Source: Agrocybe praecox
Taxonomy: Eukaryota > Basidiomycota > Agaricomycetes > Agaricales > Agrocybaceae
Direction: 5' to 3'
Assembly: GCA_964017145.1 (NCBI GenBank)
Contig: OZ024846.1
Coordinates: 3,410,001-3,474,000 of the forward strand
Length of the DNA: 64,000 nucleotides
Positions within the stretch are counted from its first letter, which is position 1. Every line of letters begins with the position of its first letter. Shown piece after piece: positions 35,874 through 44,831 of the stretch. The notes below the pieces were generated by a model that saw nothing but the letters and a program-made list of their open reading frames with translations, ran no database searches and was not told the DNA's origin. Both the position numbers and the translations under genes were made by a program.

Positions 35874-36880
35874 CTTAATGATTACTGTTCAGATGTAGTG
35901 TGTTGAGTGGTGTCTTAGAGGTAAAGATACGAAGTGACGATGGGTGATCAAGGGTCGCAGTATCAGGCAACCTGGACTTCTGTCGTTCTTAAATCTTGCA
36001 CACAATATCAATCACGCCAATCCAGGGTCTAGACCAAGAGAAAGAAAAGACTCACGAAAGGATGGTATTTGTACTATGACCTGGGGTCTCGCTTCTCCTA
36101 TAGATGATGGTAGACTGTGGGTGAGAAATATCCGGGTGCGACAATCGTTCGTTGATACGTACTTGTAACAGAGGCTCTTTGGCGCTTGGTATGGCACTAA
36201 GCAAGTACTTGATCCAAAGAGAGGAGAAGCGATGTGGGCGATAGGAGTATATCAGAGATAAGACGTCAACATTTCATCATTTTTATAATTGCTCAATCTC
36301 AATTCGTTTTCACAGGCTCGGCAATGCGATTCTGGGTCCTCTGGGACGTCTGGCCTGGTGGTAAGATGAAAATACGGGGGTTCAAAGAAAAAAGAAAAGA
36401 CAAAAAAGAAAACAGGGCGCTTATTTGTTGTAAACATAGGAACTATGGAGATGGAAGACGGAAAGAATAAGTGTGTTGGCAGGATCGGATAGAGAAGGAA
36501 CGATTAACGGCTCTGGTACGAAGTTGACCCGGTGACCAGATGAGAAATAATCGGGAATTGATGTTGAAGATAGAGTTGTACCGATCAAGTTAATCTGATC
36601 TAATCTATTTCTATTCTGCCCAGTGCTCCAAGTTGGACCCTACTCTGAACCTCTACATACCCCTGCTATTACCTAAAGATCCTGTCAAAAACAGCGTTCC
36701 CAGGGATACATGGTTTCCAGCGTAAAACAAGACGGCGAGTATTACTAACCTTTTCGAGAACAATAGGCAATTAAAATATCACAATAACCTCGATTTAAAA
36801 ATACAACGCCTCGTATGCAACTTGTGAGAATATAAGTCCTGATCTTTGCAGCTTTCTTCTATCATACATACTATCGACCC
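35874..36880. other. Intergenic between uricase and the retrotransposon
   Basis: Divergent promoter region: uricase (-) on one side and, before the retrotransposon landed, the small gene at 43355 (+) on the other. GATAAG at 36257-36262. No coding exon recognised. Confidence 0.55.
36831..36836 (+). promoter_or_regulatory. TATAAG box, presumed promoter of the split-off small gene
   Basis: TATAAG lies about 49 bp before the retrotransposon insertion point. With the element removed it would be about 120 bp upstream of the ATG at 43355, a normal distance. Position-based inference. Confidence 0.4.
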
Positions 36881-36884
36881 ACGT

Positions 36885-37070
36885 TGGAGCAGTCCAATCT
36901 GCCAGCCGCGGTGGACTGTGGTGAGAATGGTTGTCTATTCCCGGTGACAGCGTGCACAGCTGATAGTCACCGGCGATATCCGTAAGTACATAGTCTAATC
37001 TATGTACGAGCCATGAATCTAATCTACTTATTGTTTAATCCAGAGACCGTGGGCAGATTGCACTGCCACA
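36885..37070 (-). repeat. 3' LTR of the retrotransposon
   Basis: 186 bp, begins TGGAGCAGTCC and ends CTGCCACA in plus-strand reading. It matches 43096-43281 along its whole length by eye. Confidence 0.95.
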
Positions 37071-37084
37071 TGTGCCCCCCTTTC
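37071..37084 (-). other. Polypurine tract
   Basis: On the minus strand reads GAAAGGGGGGCACA directly before the 3' LTR, the expected place for plus-strand primer formation. Confidence 0.75.
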
Positions 37085-37113
37085 ATCAAGCAACGCCCTC
37101 GTTGCGTACCCTT

Positions 37114-40100
37114 CTAACTATCCCCCACAAGTCGCTCGTCACTATCGTCTTCAACATCCTCTCGGGCATCGTGCCACGCTTCGTTGACTCCGTCATCGTC
37201 TGGATCTCCTCTCAGTTCGCTCGCTTCCTCGTCTCTGGAAGCACTTCTCTCAATGTTCCCTCTAGCCGGTACTTGATCGTCACCTTCCTCTCGTTGGCGC
37301 CACTCCTCTTCGATCGTTTGTTGCGTGGCTTCAAGTTCCGTGCCAACCCTTGGAATAAACAGCCGCAGGCGTCGAGAGCTGAAGTTCCCGCCGATTGGTA
37401 AACCCTCTAACGATTGGAGTTTGTACGAATTCTGGTTGCGGCTGATGACACGGCGTGGGGCCGAAAACTTTGGTACGAGTTTTCTATCATTCTTGAAGGT
37501 GTAATCAAGATCGCTCCTGTAAACCTGCACCAGATCTCCTGCTTTGAAAATGACTTCCCGAGGTGGGCTTGCGAGGACCTTTTTGTCAAATGCCACTTTA
37601 CGACGATGGCTGTGATCCACTATCTGCGAGTACCCATCAAATCGCTGCTGGTTCACATAGGCTAGCTGAACCTCTACCTCTTCTGGTGTAGGTTCGGATG
37701 AAATGTTGGTGATTGGTGTAGGTTTTGTGTTGATAACGAGGCCCAGGATCAATTCGTTGGGTGAGTATTTCAAGTTTGGTAGGATTCGATTATTGATATA
37801 TCTTATTGCAGCTTCTAGATGGTCTGGCCAATTTTCGGGAACATCCATTGCATCGTATTCGTCCTCGCCAAGGTCCGGAGCACACATACGCTTCAACCGA
37901 TCTAGGAGTATCTTGTTCATGCCTTCGAGCAGACCGTTGACCCATGGTGAGTAAGCAGGACATATTTGGAGCTTTGTTCCCCTTTTCTCACATTCTTCTC
38001 GAAGTTCTTTGTTATCAAATTCGGGACCGCCGTCAACCATGAGTGTTTCTGAAGGTGTGAACATGTCGCATATATCACCGTAACTCTTCTTTGATGACTT
38101 GCCTGTGGCTGCAGACTTAAGCTTGGTTGCCCACAGACGTTGCGAATACACATCCATCCATAGCGAAAGTTTGCCGAAGCCACCTTTTCCTTTGGGCATT
38201 GATAAAGTGTCGGCAACCATGAGTTCGAATGGGTGTCGTCTGGTAATTGGTTCTAGGAGAGAATGAAGGTGCGTTGAGCCGAAACTCTTGCATTTCCCAC
38301 AATTCATAATTGCTTCTGTGATAGACTTGTCAAGGCGTGGGCTGGTAATTGTGTCTAGAAGTTTTGTTTTGATGTTATCGCGATGGAAGTGGCCATTGTT
38401 GCGATGGATTTCGTAGGCCAGGGCTCTCGTCTCTTCTTGCGTCACACATTCTATCCTTGGTCTTGCCCTTACTGATTCATCTCCCACCTTCCACAGTCGT
38501 CCTCCCTCTATCATATACCCCTCTGCCTTGTGCTTTGCTCTCTTCCTTATCCGCAAGCTCTGTCCGTGGTCCAACTCCAATAGAGAATCAATGATCTCCA
38601 AAAATACTTTCTCGTTGGCGAAGCGAGTTCGCAATGCGGAGTAGATTGACTCAGCGTGTGTTGTATCAATCTGGAAGACGTCGTTAGCTAACCGCATACG
38701 TGCTTCCCAGTCTTCGCTGACAGTCCACTCGTGTCCGTCACCGTCTTCATGAGGTAGGTTGACAAATTTCCGGCTGAGACCGTCCGCAACTAAATTGAGT
38801 TTGCCAGGTCGATGCCTCACGTCCACGATGTTGAACGCCAGTACTGCGTCACGCCATCGTGCGTGTGTTGAATTTAACGTTGAGCTGAGGAGGTGGTCTC
38901 GAAGAGCTTGACAGTCTGTTTCGAGCTCGATAGGGTAACCCCATATAATGTCACCGAATTTATCGAGTGTGTGTTTTAGCGCAGCAAATTCTAAAATAAA
39001 TGGTTTGTACTTCTCTTCCGTTACAGATGTCCGCTTTGAGATAAAGGCAATAGGGTGCATTGTTGACTTTTCGGAACCGTTGGGCAGGATCGATGTGAAT
39101 TTTTGTGTCAGCATACCTGCGAATCCGAATTTGCAACCATCAGTAGTCACGACGAAGGGGGTGCCATCGAACTTTGGTCCTTTGAGAACGGGTTCGCTGG
39201 TAAGTGCTACTTTCAAACGAAGGAATGCCTTATCATGCTCCGCATTCCAGAGGCCGACCAATGAATGACCTTTCATGGCACGATTATATGCAGCTTTACC
39301 CTTCAACTTTGGGAGTTCGATGTTTCGGACGAGATCTGTCAGGGGTTGTGCCATCGTAGCATAACCTTTTACGAGAGACCTGAAGTATCCTGCTAGGCCG
39401 ATGAAAGAACCCAAGTTCTGTAAGTCTGTTGGTGTTTTCCAGTCGACAATTGCGGTTAATTTTGTTAAGTCAGGTTTTATTCCATCAGGTCCAATACGAG
39501 CACCAGCGAATGTAGCTTCAGTCATGAAAAATCTTGATTTAGATGCTGAAAGTGATAGTCCTGTTTCTCGTGTTCGTTGGAGCAAGCGACGTGTGTTGGA
39601 GAGGAATTCATCGAATTTATCGCCTGCCATGCCACCATCATCTACGAATAGTTCGATCAGGGTGCCAACAAGGTCGCCTAGAGCCCTCGCTGTCATCTCC
39701 GAAAAGGTTGATGGGGCACCTGTTAAACCAAACGGCATCCGTTTATATGAGAAGTATCCCCGTCCTTCGACGTAGAAGCATATGTATGGTCTGTCTTCGG
39801 GCCTGATTTCGCATGCGTAAAATCCATTTGCAAAATCGAAAACTGTGACCCAACGATGACCACTCAAGGCTTGCTGTTTTGGGCGGATATCTCCCTGTGG
39901 CATCGGAGGGACCTGTGTGACTTTATTCAATTCTGCAAAATCTTGGCATACACGCCATTTTGTTTGCGCCTCCGGGGCGAGCTGATCTGCAGCGGTTTCT
40001 TCTCTAGGTGGCAGCTCTTCAAATGCTGCAGGTAAACCAGCGGTGATGCATTGGTCATTTACGCGATGCTTCAGAGAGTCGATGGTAAGGCCTTCTCCGT

Positions 40101-41436
40101 CGTGCGCTTTTTTTGCTAATGTAGTTGCACCACAGCATTTTACGTCCTGGTGTGCGATTGGAGTGATGATGTCTGCAGCGAGCATTTTATCGATGACACC
40201 ATTGAAGAATTCTCGCTGCGGTGGGCTTTGTGGGCGTTGGTTGACTTTGGTTCGAAATACTGTGTCTCTTGGTATGTCTAGACGGTGTGCTGCACCTTCT
40301 ACTGGTGTAACTTCGCTCATGGACAGTGCAAAACAATCTGCATATTCAGCTATGAGATTCTGCACTACCTGTTTCTGTTCCTGTGAGAGGTCGTCCCCGA
40401 TCGTTACCTCTCCAAGGATTGTTGCCACACGGGCTGCGTTATGTGGATCTGTTTTACGAGTTAGCAATGTGGGTTCGAATGACTTTGATACATCTGGCTG
40501 TGCAAAGCCAGGATGATCTGGGCTGTTTCCTGCCACTTTATCTAGGATCCAGGTATCCCGCCATTGAGTGTCTTTGTCTGACACGGAGTCTGACGAACCT
40601 GTGGTGGTAACACTGGGTGGAATTTGGTCAGTTATGTGCTCATCTGCGGTCTCGTAAATAACGGGTAAGACTTCCCTCAAGGGGGATCGCAAATCCCCCA
40701 AGAAGTTTGTGCGCTGTTTAATGTCGATTGCGAGATTTGCGAGGAGATGACTCGCCAATCCAGATGTCTTCGAAAACTGATTTTGCAGATTGACGGGTAT
40801 GTGTCCGTCATGCGGAATTGAGACTGTGTCATTTCCGTAATCGTGTACCGCTTTCATGGTTTCGAGGAGTGGCTTTCCAACAAGAACTGCCCAAGCCTTG
40901 TTGCTCCCAAAGACTTCGAATCCGCCTTCGAATGTCATGTTTTTCACTGTGACTTTTCCATGCCATATTCCTCGAGATGGGACGAGACGACCATCTGCCA
41001 TTCGCAGCATCATTTTGGATGGTTCTAATGCTGAAAGCCGGCCTTTTGATAGGTCGAACATTGTCTCGTCGATTGCATTGACCATGGCGCCATCGTCGAA
41101 AACAGCACGGAACCTGACATTCTCTCCCCTCGGCCCTGTTAATGCCATATCATGGACAAACGGTACGCTCTCCCTCTTCATCCCATTCTCCTCTCTTAGG
41201 CTGCCAACGGTGTATAGGTCTGAAACAAAATTTTGTTTATTATCTGACACAAAATACATGGTATGCGTATCCGGGACAACCTCATCAACTACAGGTGCAT
41301 TTCCCTTCCCCTTTTCGGGGTGACACAGTCTGTTGGCAGGCCTGTCGTTGTTCCCAAGCAGCGGCACAGCCTGCTTGGGAATCTTCGCACATCTCTGCTT
41401 TTGTTCCTGGGTCGTCGACGAAGCTTGATACTTCAC
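37114..41436 (-). CDS. pol: Pol polyprotein of the Ty3-type element
   Basis: About 1440 residues counted from the end of gag, uninterrupted. Protease-like region: FRAVFDDGAMVNAID with the active-site Asp, and WAVLVGKPLL. Reverse transcriptase: WRVCQDFAELNKVT, GHRWVTVFDFANGFY, FSYKRMPFGLTGAPSTF, and the catalytic LFVDDGG, an FVDD form of YxDD. RNase H: PFVVTTDGCKFGFAGML, HPIAFISKR, LELETDCQAL-like segment. Integrase: zinc-binding HRNNGHFHRDN and CGKCKSF, then the DDE set in MVADTLS, MVDGGPEFDN and NGLLEGMNKIL. The C-terminus (DLVQVYRSDLDYTFK...) resembles the integrase tail; no chromodomain is recognised. Its frame stays open upstream into gag, and it lacks a good ATG at the 5' end, so expression as a Gag-Pol fusion by -1 frameshifting at 41454-41460 is expected. 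Confidence 0.95.
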   Translation of the reverse strand: MKYQASSTTQEQKQRCAKIPKQAVPLLGNNDRPANRLCHPEKGKGNAPVVDEVVPDTHTMYFVSDNKQNFVSDLYTVGSLREENGMKRESVPFVHDMALTGPRGENVRFRAVFDDGAMVNAIDETMFDLSKGRLSALEPSKMMLRMADGRLVPSRGIWHGKVTVKNMTFEGGFEVFGSNKAWAVLVGKPLLETMKAVHDYGNDTVSIPHDGHIPVNLQNQFSKTSGLASHLLANLAIDIKQRTNFLGDLRSPLREVLPVIYETADEHITDQIPPSVTTTGSSDSVSDKDTQWRDTWILDKVAGNSPDHPGFAQPDVSKSFEPTLLTRKTDPHNAARVATILGEVTIGDDLSQEQKQVVQNLIAEYADCFALSMSEVTPVEGAAHRLDIPRDTVFRTKVNQRPQSPPQREFFNGVIDKMLAADIITPIAHQDVKCCGATTLAKKAHDGEGLTIDSLKHRVNDQCITAGLPAAFEELPPREETAADQLAPEAQTKWRVCQDFAELNKVTQVPPMPQGDIRPKQQALSGHRWVTVFDFANGFYACEIRPEDRPYICFYVEGRGYFSYKRMPFGLTGAPSTFSEMTARALGDLVGTLIELFVDDGGMAGDKFDEFLSNTRRLLQRTRETGLSLSASKSRFFMTEATFAGARIGPDGIKPDLTKLTAIVDWKTPTDLQNLGSFIGLAGYFRSLVKGYATMAQPLTDLVRNIELPKLKGKAAYNRAMKGHSLVGLWNAEHDKAFLRLKVALTSEPVLKGPKFDGTPFVVTTDGCKFGFAGMLTQKFTSILPNGSEKSTMHPIAFISKRTSVTEEKYKPFILEFAALKHTLDKFGDIIWGYPIELETDCQALRDHLLSSTLNSTHARWRDAVLAFNIVDVRHRPGKLNLVADGLSRKFVNLPHEDGDGHEWTVSEDWEARMRLANDVFQIDTTHAESIYSALRTRFANEKVFLEIIDSLLELDHGQSLRIRKRAKHKAEGYMIEGGRLWKVGDESVRARPRIECVTQEETRALAYEIHRNNGHFHRDNIKTKLLDTITSPRLDKSITEAIMNCGKCKSFGSTHLHSLLEPITRRHPFELMVADTLSMPKGKGGFGKLSLWMDVYSQRLWATKLKSAATGKSSKKSYGDICDMFTPSETLMVDGGPEFDNKELREECEKRGTKLQICPAYSPWVNGLLEGMNKILLDRLKRMCAPDLGEDEYDAMDVPENWPDHLEAAIRYINNRILPNLKYSPNELILGLVINTKPTPITNISSEPTPEEVEVQLAYVNQQRFDGYSQIVDHSHRRKVAFDKKVLASPPREVIFKAGDLVQVYRSDLDYTFKNDRKLVPKFSAPRRVISRNQNSYKLQSLEGLPIGGNFSSRRLRLFIPRVGTELEATQQTIEEEWRQREEGDDQVPARGNIERSASRDEEASELRGDPDDDGVNEAWHDAREDVEDDSDERLVGDS

Positions 41437-43040
41437 GTCGACGACCCTTCTCCATTTCCCTGGTTGATTAAATTGTGAAGGTGGTTGAGCTCGTCTGGAT
41501 CGTATGTTTGCACAGTGGTGTCCTCAACGTCAACCACATTAACGTTGACGATGGCTGCTGCTGCGTGTTCAGCTCGGCGGCGAATGGTTTGTGCGATGGA
41601 TCGCCATTTGTGCTCGAGAGCTGGAACCCGGGGTTTGGTGCACGGCAAGCGCAAATGGGACTGGTATCCACAGGTCCAGCACTCTCCAGATGCAACTGGG
41701 GCTGTGCCTGGAGTGAGAGGGTATGGCCGTACTTCACTAGGTCCGCTTTGCCCATGAGTGGCATGCCATTCTGTGATCTGCACGTTATACTTTGCGTTGC
41801 CGTCGGCTGTGTTGGGTTGCATGGGTAATGCTTTTCGCAGGACATCGGCGAGACGTTCGTGGGGTGGTCTTTCTGTGAAGCTGCTGGGAGTGGTGCTGCG
41901 TGAGCGCTGTGGCTGGTAGGTAGTGTTGGTAGGAATATATTGACGTTGGCTGGGTTTGAAGTTGATGTTTTGGAAGGCGGCCCCGAGGGCCTTACTCGGT
42001 GTGTCAGGGGTTAATGCAGGCATGAACCTTCGAGTCCGTTCATGTTCCTCTTCTACTTGATCCATTAGCTCTTCGAGTGTGATTGCTCTGACATTGTTGC
42101 AAAGTTCGGTCCAGGTCATGGGCTTGAGGCCAATAAGTTTGATGATCGCCTTTGGCAGGTTCTTCCGCACACCCGGAACGAGCAGATTTCCTGTGTCGGG
42201 AATGTCATTTGCGAGTCTTTCCACCTTGTCGGCCCACACAATGTGCGTCAATTCCTCCTCTCCTCCTTTACTAGCTGCTACTCGTTGTCCAAGGTCCAAG
42301 GGTTTCAGGAGTACGGCATCGAGGAGTACCTGTTTCTCTGCTGTGGTTTTTGCAATAATAGGTTTAGCAGGCCATCGAACAGAGAAGGCAGTTTGAACAG
42401 TGGTGAATGTTGCTGTATCGGCTGCAGTTAAGGTGGACCACCACTCATCTGCCGGTGACTTTGCTTTGAGGGATAGCCGAAGGAAGCGAACCTTGTCAGC
42501 TTCGGGCATTGACGTTTTCAGCATGATGATCTTTTCCAGGCGATTCATAAAGTCTTGCGGATCTTGATCATCTGGCTTTCCTGTGAATGATATGTTGGAT
42601 AGATCAGCCATGTCAACGTCAAAATTATCGTGATGCGGAATGGGCCGTGGAATTAATGACTGTGAGATCGGCGGTTGCGGAAAGGATAATGGTCCCAGAG
42701 GTAACAATGGTGAGGCGCTATTACTAAAGACTGCTGGAGACCAAGTATAAGGTGTGTCAGACGGTGAAGAAGTTAATGTGGATTCTGAGGTATCTGACAA
42801 CGTTGTTGGGCTGCGGGTGCCAGATGAACTGGCCGTTATTTCGGGAATATAGCGGTTGCTGCCGTCTCTTTCCAGATCTGTAATAGGCCTGCGTGGTGCA
42901 AGACGTGACCAGGATGAATTAATCTGAAATGTGAAAACAGTGGGGAACAGTCTTTCGACACAGAGTGTGTTCAGTGGGGAAAAGTCGCAATTTCTGGTGG
43001 GTTCAGGTGCAGTCGCTCGTTTATCAGTGATTCGGAACAT
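41433..43040 (-). CDS. gag: Gag protein of the Ty3-type element
   Basis: 535-residue capsid/nucleocapsid precursor that forms the virus-like particle. The N-terminal third is Ser/Pro/Thr-rich. The capsid-like core runs from about residue 150 (ISFTGKPDDQDPQDFMNRLE, then ADEWWSTL and a helical region). Near residue 450 a single zinc knuckle CWTCGYQSHLRLPC fits C-x2-C-x4-H-x4-C. The stop TGA (41435-41433) overlaps the first GTG of the pol count. It starts at ATG 43040, 55 bp inside the 5' LTR. Confidence 0.92.
   Translation of the reverse strand: MFRITDKRATAPEPTRNCDFSPLNTLCVERLFPTVFTFQINSSWSRLAPRRPITDLERDGSNRYIPEITASSSGTRSPTTLSDTSESTLTSSPSDTPYTWSPAVFSNSASPLLPLGPLSFPQPPISQSLIPRPIPHHDNFDVDMADLSNISFTGKPDDQDPQDFMNRLEKIIMLKTSMPEADKVRFLRLSLKAKSPADEWWSTLTAADTATFTTVQTAFSVRWPAKPIIAKTTAEKQVLLDAVLLKPLDLGQRVAASKGGEEELTHIVWADKVERLANDIPDTGNLLVPGVRKNLPKAIIKLIGLKPMTWTELCNNVRAITLEELMDQVEEEHERTRRFMPALTPDTPSKALGAAFQNINFKPSQRQYIPTNTTYQPQRSRSTTPSSFTERPPHERLADVLRKALPMQPNTADGNAKYNVQITEWHATHGQSGPSEVRPYPLTPGTAPVASGECWTCGYQSHLRLPCTKPRVPALEHKWRSIAQTIRRRAEHAAAAIVNVNVVDVEDTTVQTYDPDELNHLHNLINQGNGEGSST
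41454..41460 (-). promoter_or_regulatory. -1 ribosomal frameshift heptamer GGGAAAT
   Basis: Minus strand reads G GGA AAT in the gag frame, a textbook X XXY YYZ slippery site, seven codons before the gag stop. Slipping back one base continues into the open pol frame. Stimulatory RNA structure was not assessed. Confidence 0.75.
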
Positions 43041-43079
43041 CGTAATCGATGGAATTAAAATGAAAGAAGCTCAGAATCG

Positions 43080-43095
43080 CTCTGTTGTCACCAGA
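43080..43095 (-). other. Primer-binding region next to the 5' LTR
   Basis: Right after the 5' LTR the minus strand reads TC then TGGTGACAACAGAG. The TGG fits pairing with a tRNA CCA end. I cannot name the tRNA. Confidence 0.5.
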
Positions 43096-43281
43096 TGGAG
43101 CAGTCCAATCTGCCAGCCGCGGTGGACTGTGGTGAGAATGGTTGTCTATTCCCGGTGACAGCGTGCACAGCTGATAGTCACCGGCGATATCCGTAAGTAC
43201 ATAGTCTAATCTATGTACGAGCCATGAATCTAATCTACTTATTGTTTAATCCAGAGACCGTGGGCAGATTGCACTGCCACA
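43096..43281 (-). repeat. 5' LTR of the retrotransposon
   Basis: 186 bp, same sequence as 36885-37070, followed by the target duplicate ACGT at 43282-43285. Confidence 0.95.
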
Positions 43282-43354
43282 ACGTCCTTTCTGTTCCTTT
43301 TCAAATCCCTTCCAACCCTTAAAGTTACTTCCAAGGCCTAAGCTTACTCTAGAA

Positions 43355-43865
43355 ATGACCGAGTCTACGTCCCGGAGAGGAAGAGACAACTCGAGAGACA
43401 GTTACCCTGACACATCATTCAAAATTAACCTTAGAACCTGGGCAGATAACTACTTTTTTTCTGAGTCGCCAGATGACCCAGAGGTGCGTTTATGTGACTT
43501 TGAATTGACCTTGGAAAGATATTCACGATGGCATCGCTCCTTTCCTCGTTTAATAACAGAGTCGGATAATGCGATCCTCGTTCACGCGAACAGCACAAAC
43601 ATTTGAGGACTTCCTCGTGGTGCTACAACAAATAGACCACATACTAGTCACCCAAGCCAGTATATACGACTTCGCCACTACGAAAGGAGTACATTTTCGA
43701 ACGGAATATGCTGCTATGCGACGGTTTTATCGTGCTTATTACAGAGAGTTTAGGTCCAAGCTCGACGATAACGGCGATTGGATTATGCCCTATTCGCCTC
43801 CGATGCCCGACTATTTCAATCTGCAATTTTTCGGTACAGGGAATGACTATGCTGGATATATTTGA
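43355..43865 (+). CDS. Small unknown protein, possibly frameshifted
   Basis: The ATG at 43355 opens 83 residues (MTESTSRRGRDNSRDS..., FELTLERYSRWHRSFPRL) that stop at 43604-43606. A second frame from 43569 overlaps it and runs 98 residues (AQTFEDFLVVLQQIDHILV..., MRRFYRAYYREFRSKLDD) to 43865. The two read like one charged, helical protein of about 170 residues broken by a one-base indel near 43570; no consensus intron fits. No family recognised. The retrotransposon ends 70 bp before its ATG and separates it from a TATA-like box at 36831. It may be dead, or driven by the LTR. Confidence 0.45.
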
Positions 43866-44831
43866 TGGTGCAAAGCCTATATATTTATTTTATTATATAA
43901 ACGCAACGGATATTTCTGATCTGATTCTATAATTTGTTGGTGGCATCATCTTATTCTGAGCTCTTGCTGAGATCGTACGGGTCTAGATTGATCCTGAAAC
44001 TCATTCTCCATCTAAGTTCATACACCTCAAGCGCGTCCTGCTTGTAAACTGCAAGCGAAAGTAAAAGCCTCGTGGAGAAGGAGATGATGATCAATCAGTC
44101 ACATTTCCCTACGGCGACCTCTTCAGGCTCCTCTGGAAAGGCTTAATCTCAGAAATTAGTATGTTACGAGCTAAAGATACGCGAGTACATGGATTTTCTT
44201 TCAACAAAGCGACTTTGCAGCACATTGGAAGACGGTCATACACCGAGATACGTCTCGACGTTCTCCTTCTTCACTCTCGGAAGCGTCATTTGGTTATCGG
44301 CATCCACACCTGCGTCATACGATCACCCACAGAGTCACCCTTGGTCGTCATGAAGTCGTTATCAGCCTTGAATTGAAAGAACATATCCCACTATGGGAAT
44401 GACTTTGATTCACCAATTGGTGAAGACGGAGATTCCATCATGAAGTCAGCGTGCAGAATGCCGAAGATTCGAAAACTGAGGGACGCTCAGTTCCTCTGGC
44501 ACAAAATTGTACCATAGAAAAAGAAAACGAACTCGAACAAAGTCAATCGGTCGTATGCGCCAATGTGTAGCTCTGTATCAAACAGACGAAAAAACACCAA
44601 AACGATATATATTTAATATTTAAATTTTTATATACATGCCATACTATTAAAAACGCCTATATCTATACTTACAAGTGCGACACAAACGTAGCGAAGTTTA
44701 TCTATACAAGGGTATAACATAGAAAACACCGGCCTTGCTTTACTGCAATACAGGGTATAAGAAATTCATGTCGATTTCTCTGATTATAACATCCCTAATC
44801 TGTGGGTCCGAGTTCTCTCTCTAGCGAACCA
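43866..44831. other. Intergenic, no gene recognised
   Basis: AT-rich, with short frames only. Sits between the small unknown gene and the permease remnant. Confidence 0.5.

Larger units (their letters stand above)
36881..43285 (-). mobile_element. Complete Ty3-type LTR retrotransposon with 4-bp target duplication
   Basis: The element occupies 36885-43281 (6397 bp) and is flanked by ACGT at 36881-36884 and 43282-43285. It has 186-bp LTRs that look identical base for base, a primer-binding region, gag, an overlapping pol, and a polypurine tract. Domain order protease, reverse transcriptase, RNase H, integrase identifies the Ty3 group. Identical LTRs and intact frames indicate a very recent and possibly still active insertion. 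TSDs of 4 rather than 5 bp are slightly unusual for this group. Confidence 0.93.

Noticed and set aside
37114..37400. Chromodomain at the C-terminus of the integrase
   Set aside because: The tail is acidic and Glu/Asp-rich without the aromatic cage pattern.
41436..41436. GTG as the start codon of pol
   Set aside because: The pol frame is open upstream across a -1 slippery heptamer, so fusion by frameshift explains it better.
39401..41478. Long plus-strand open frames opposite the retrotransposon pol and gag
   Set aside because: They are antisense shadows of gag-pol; the minus strand carries all domain motifs.
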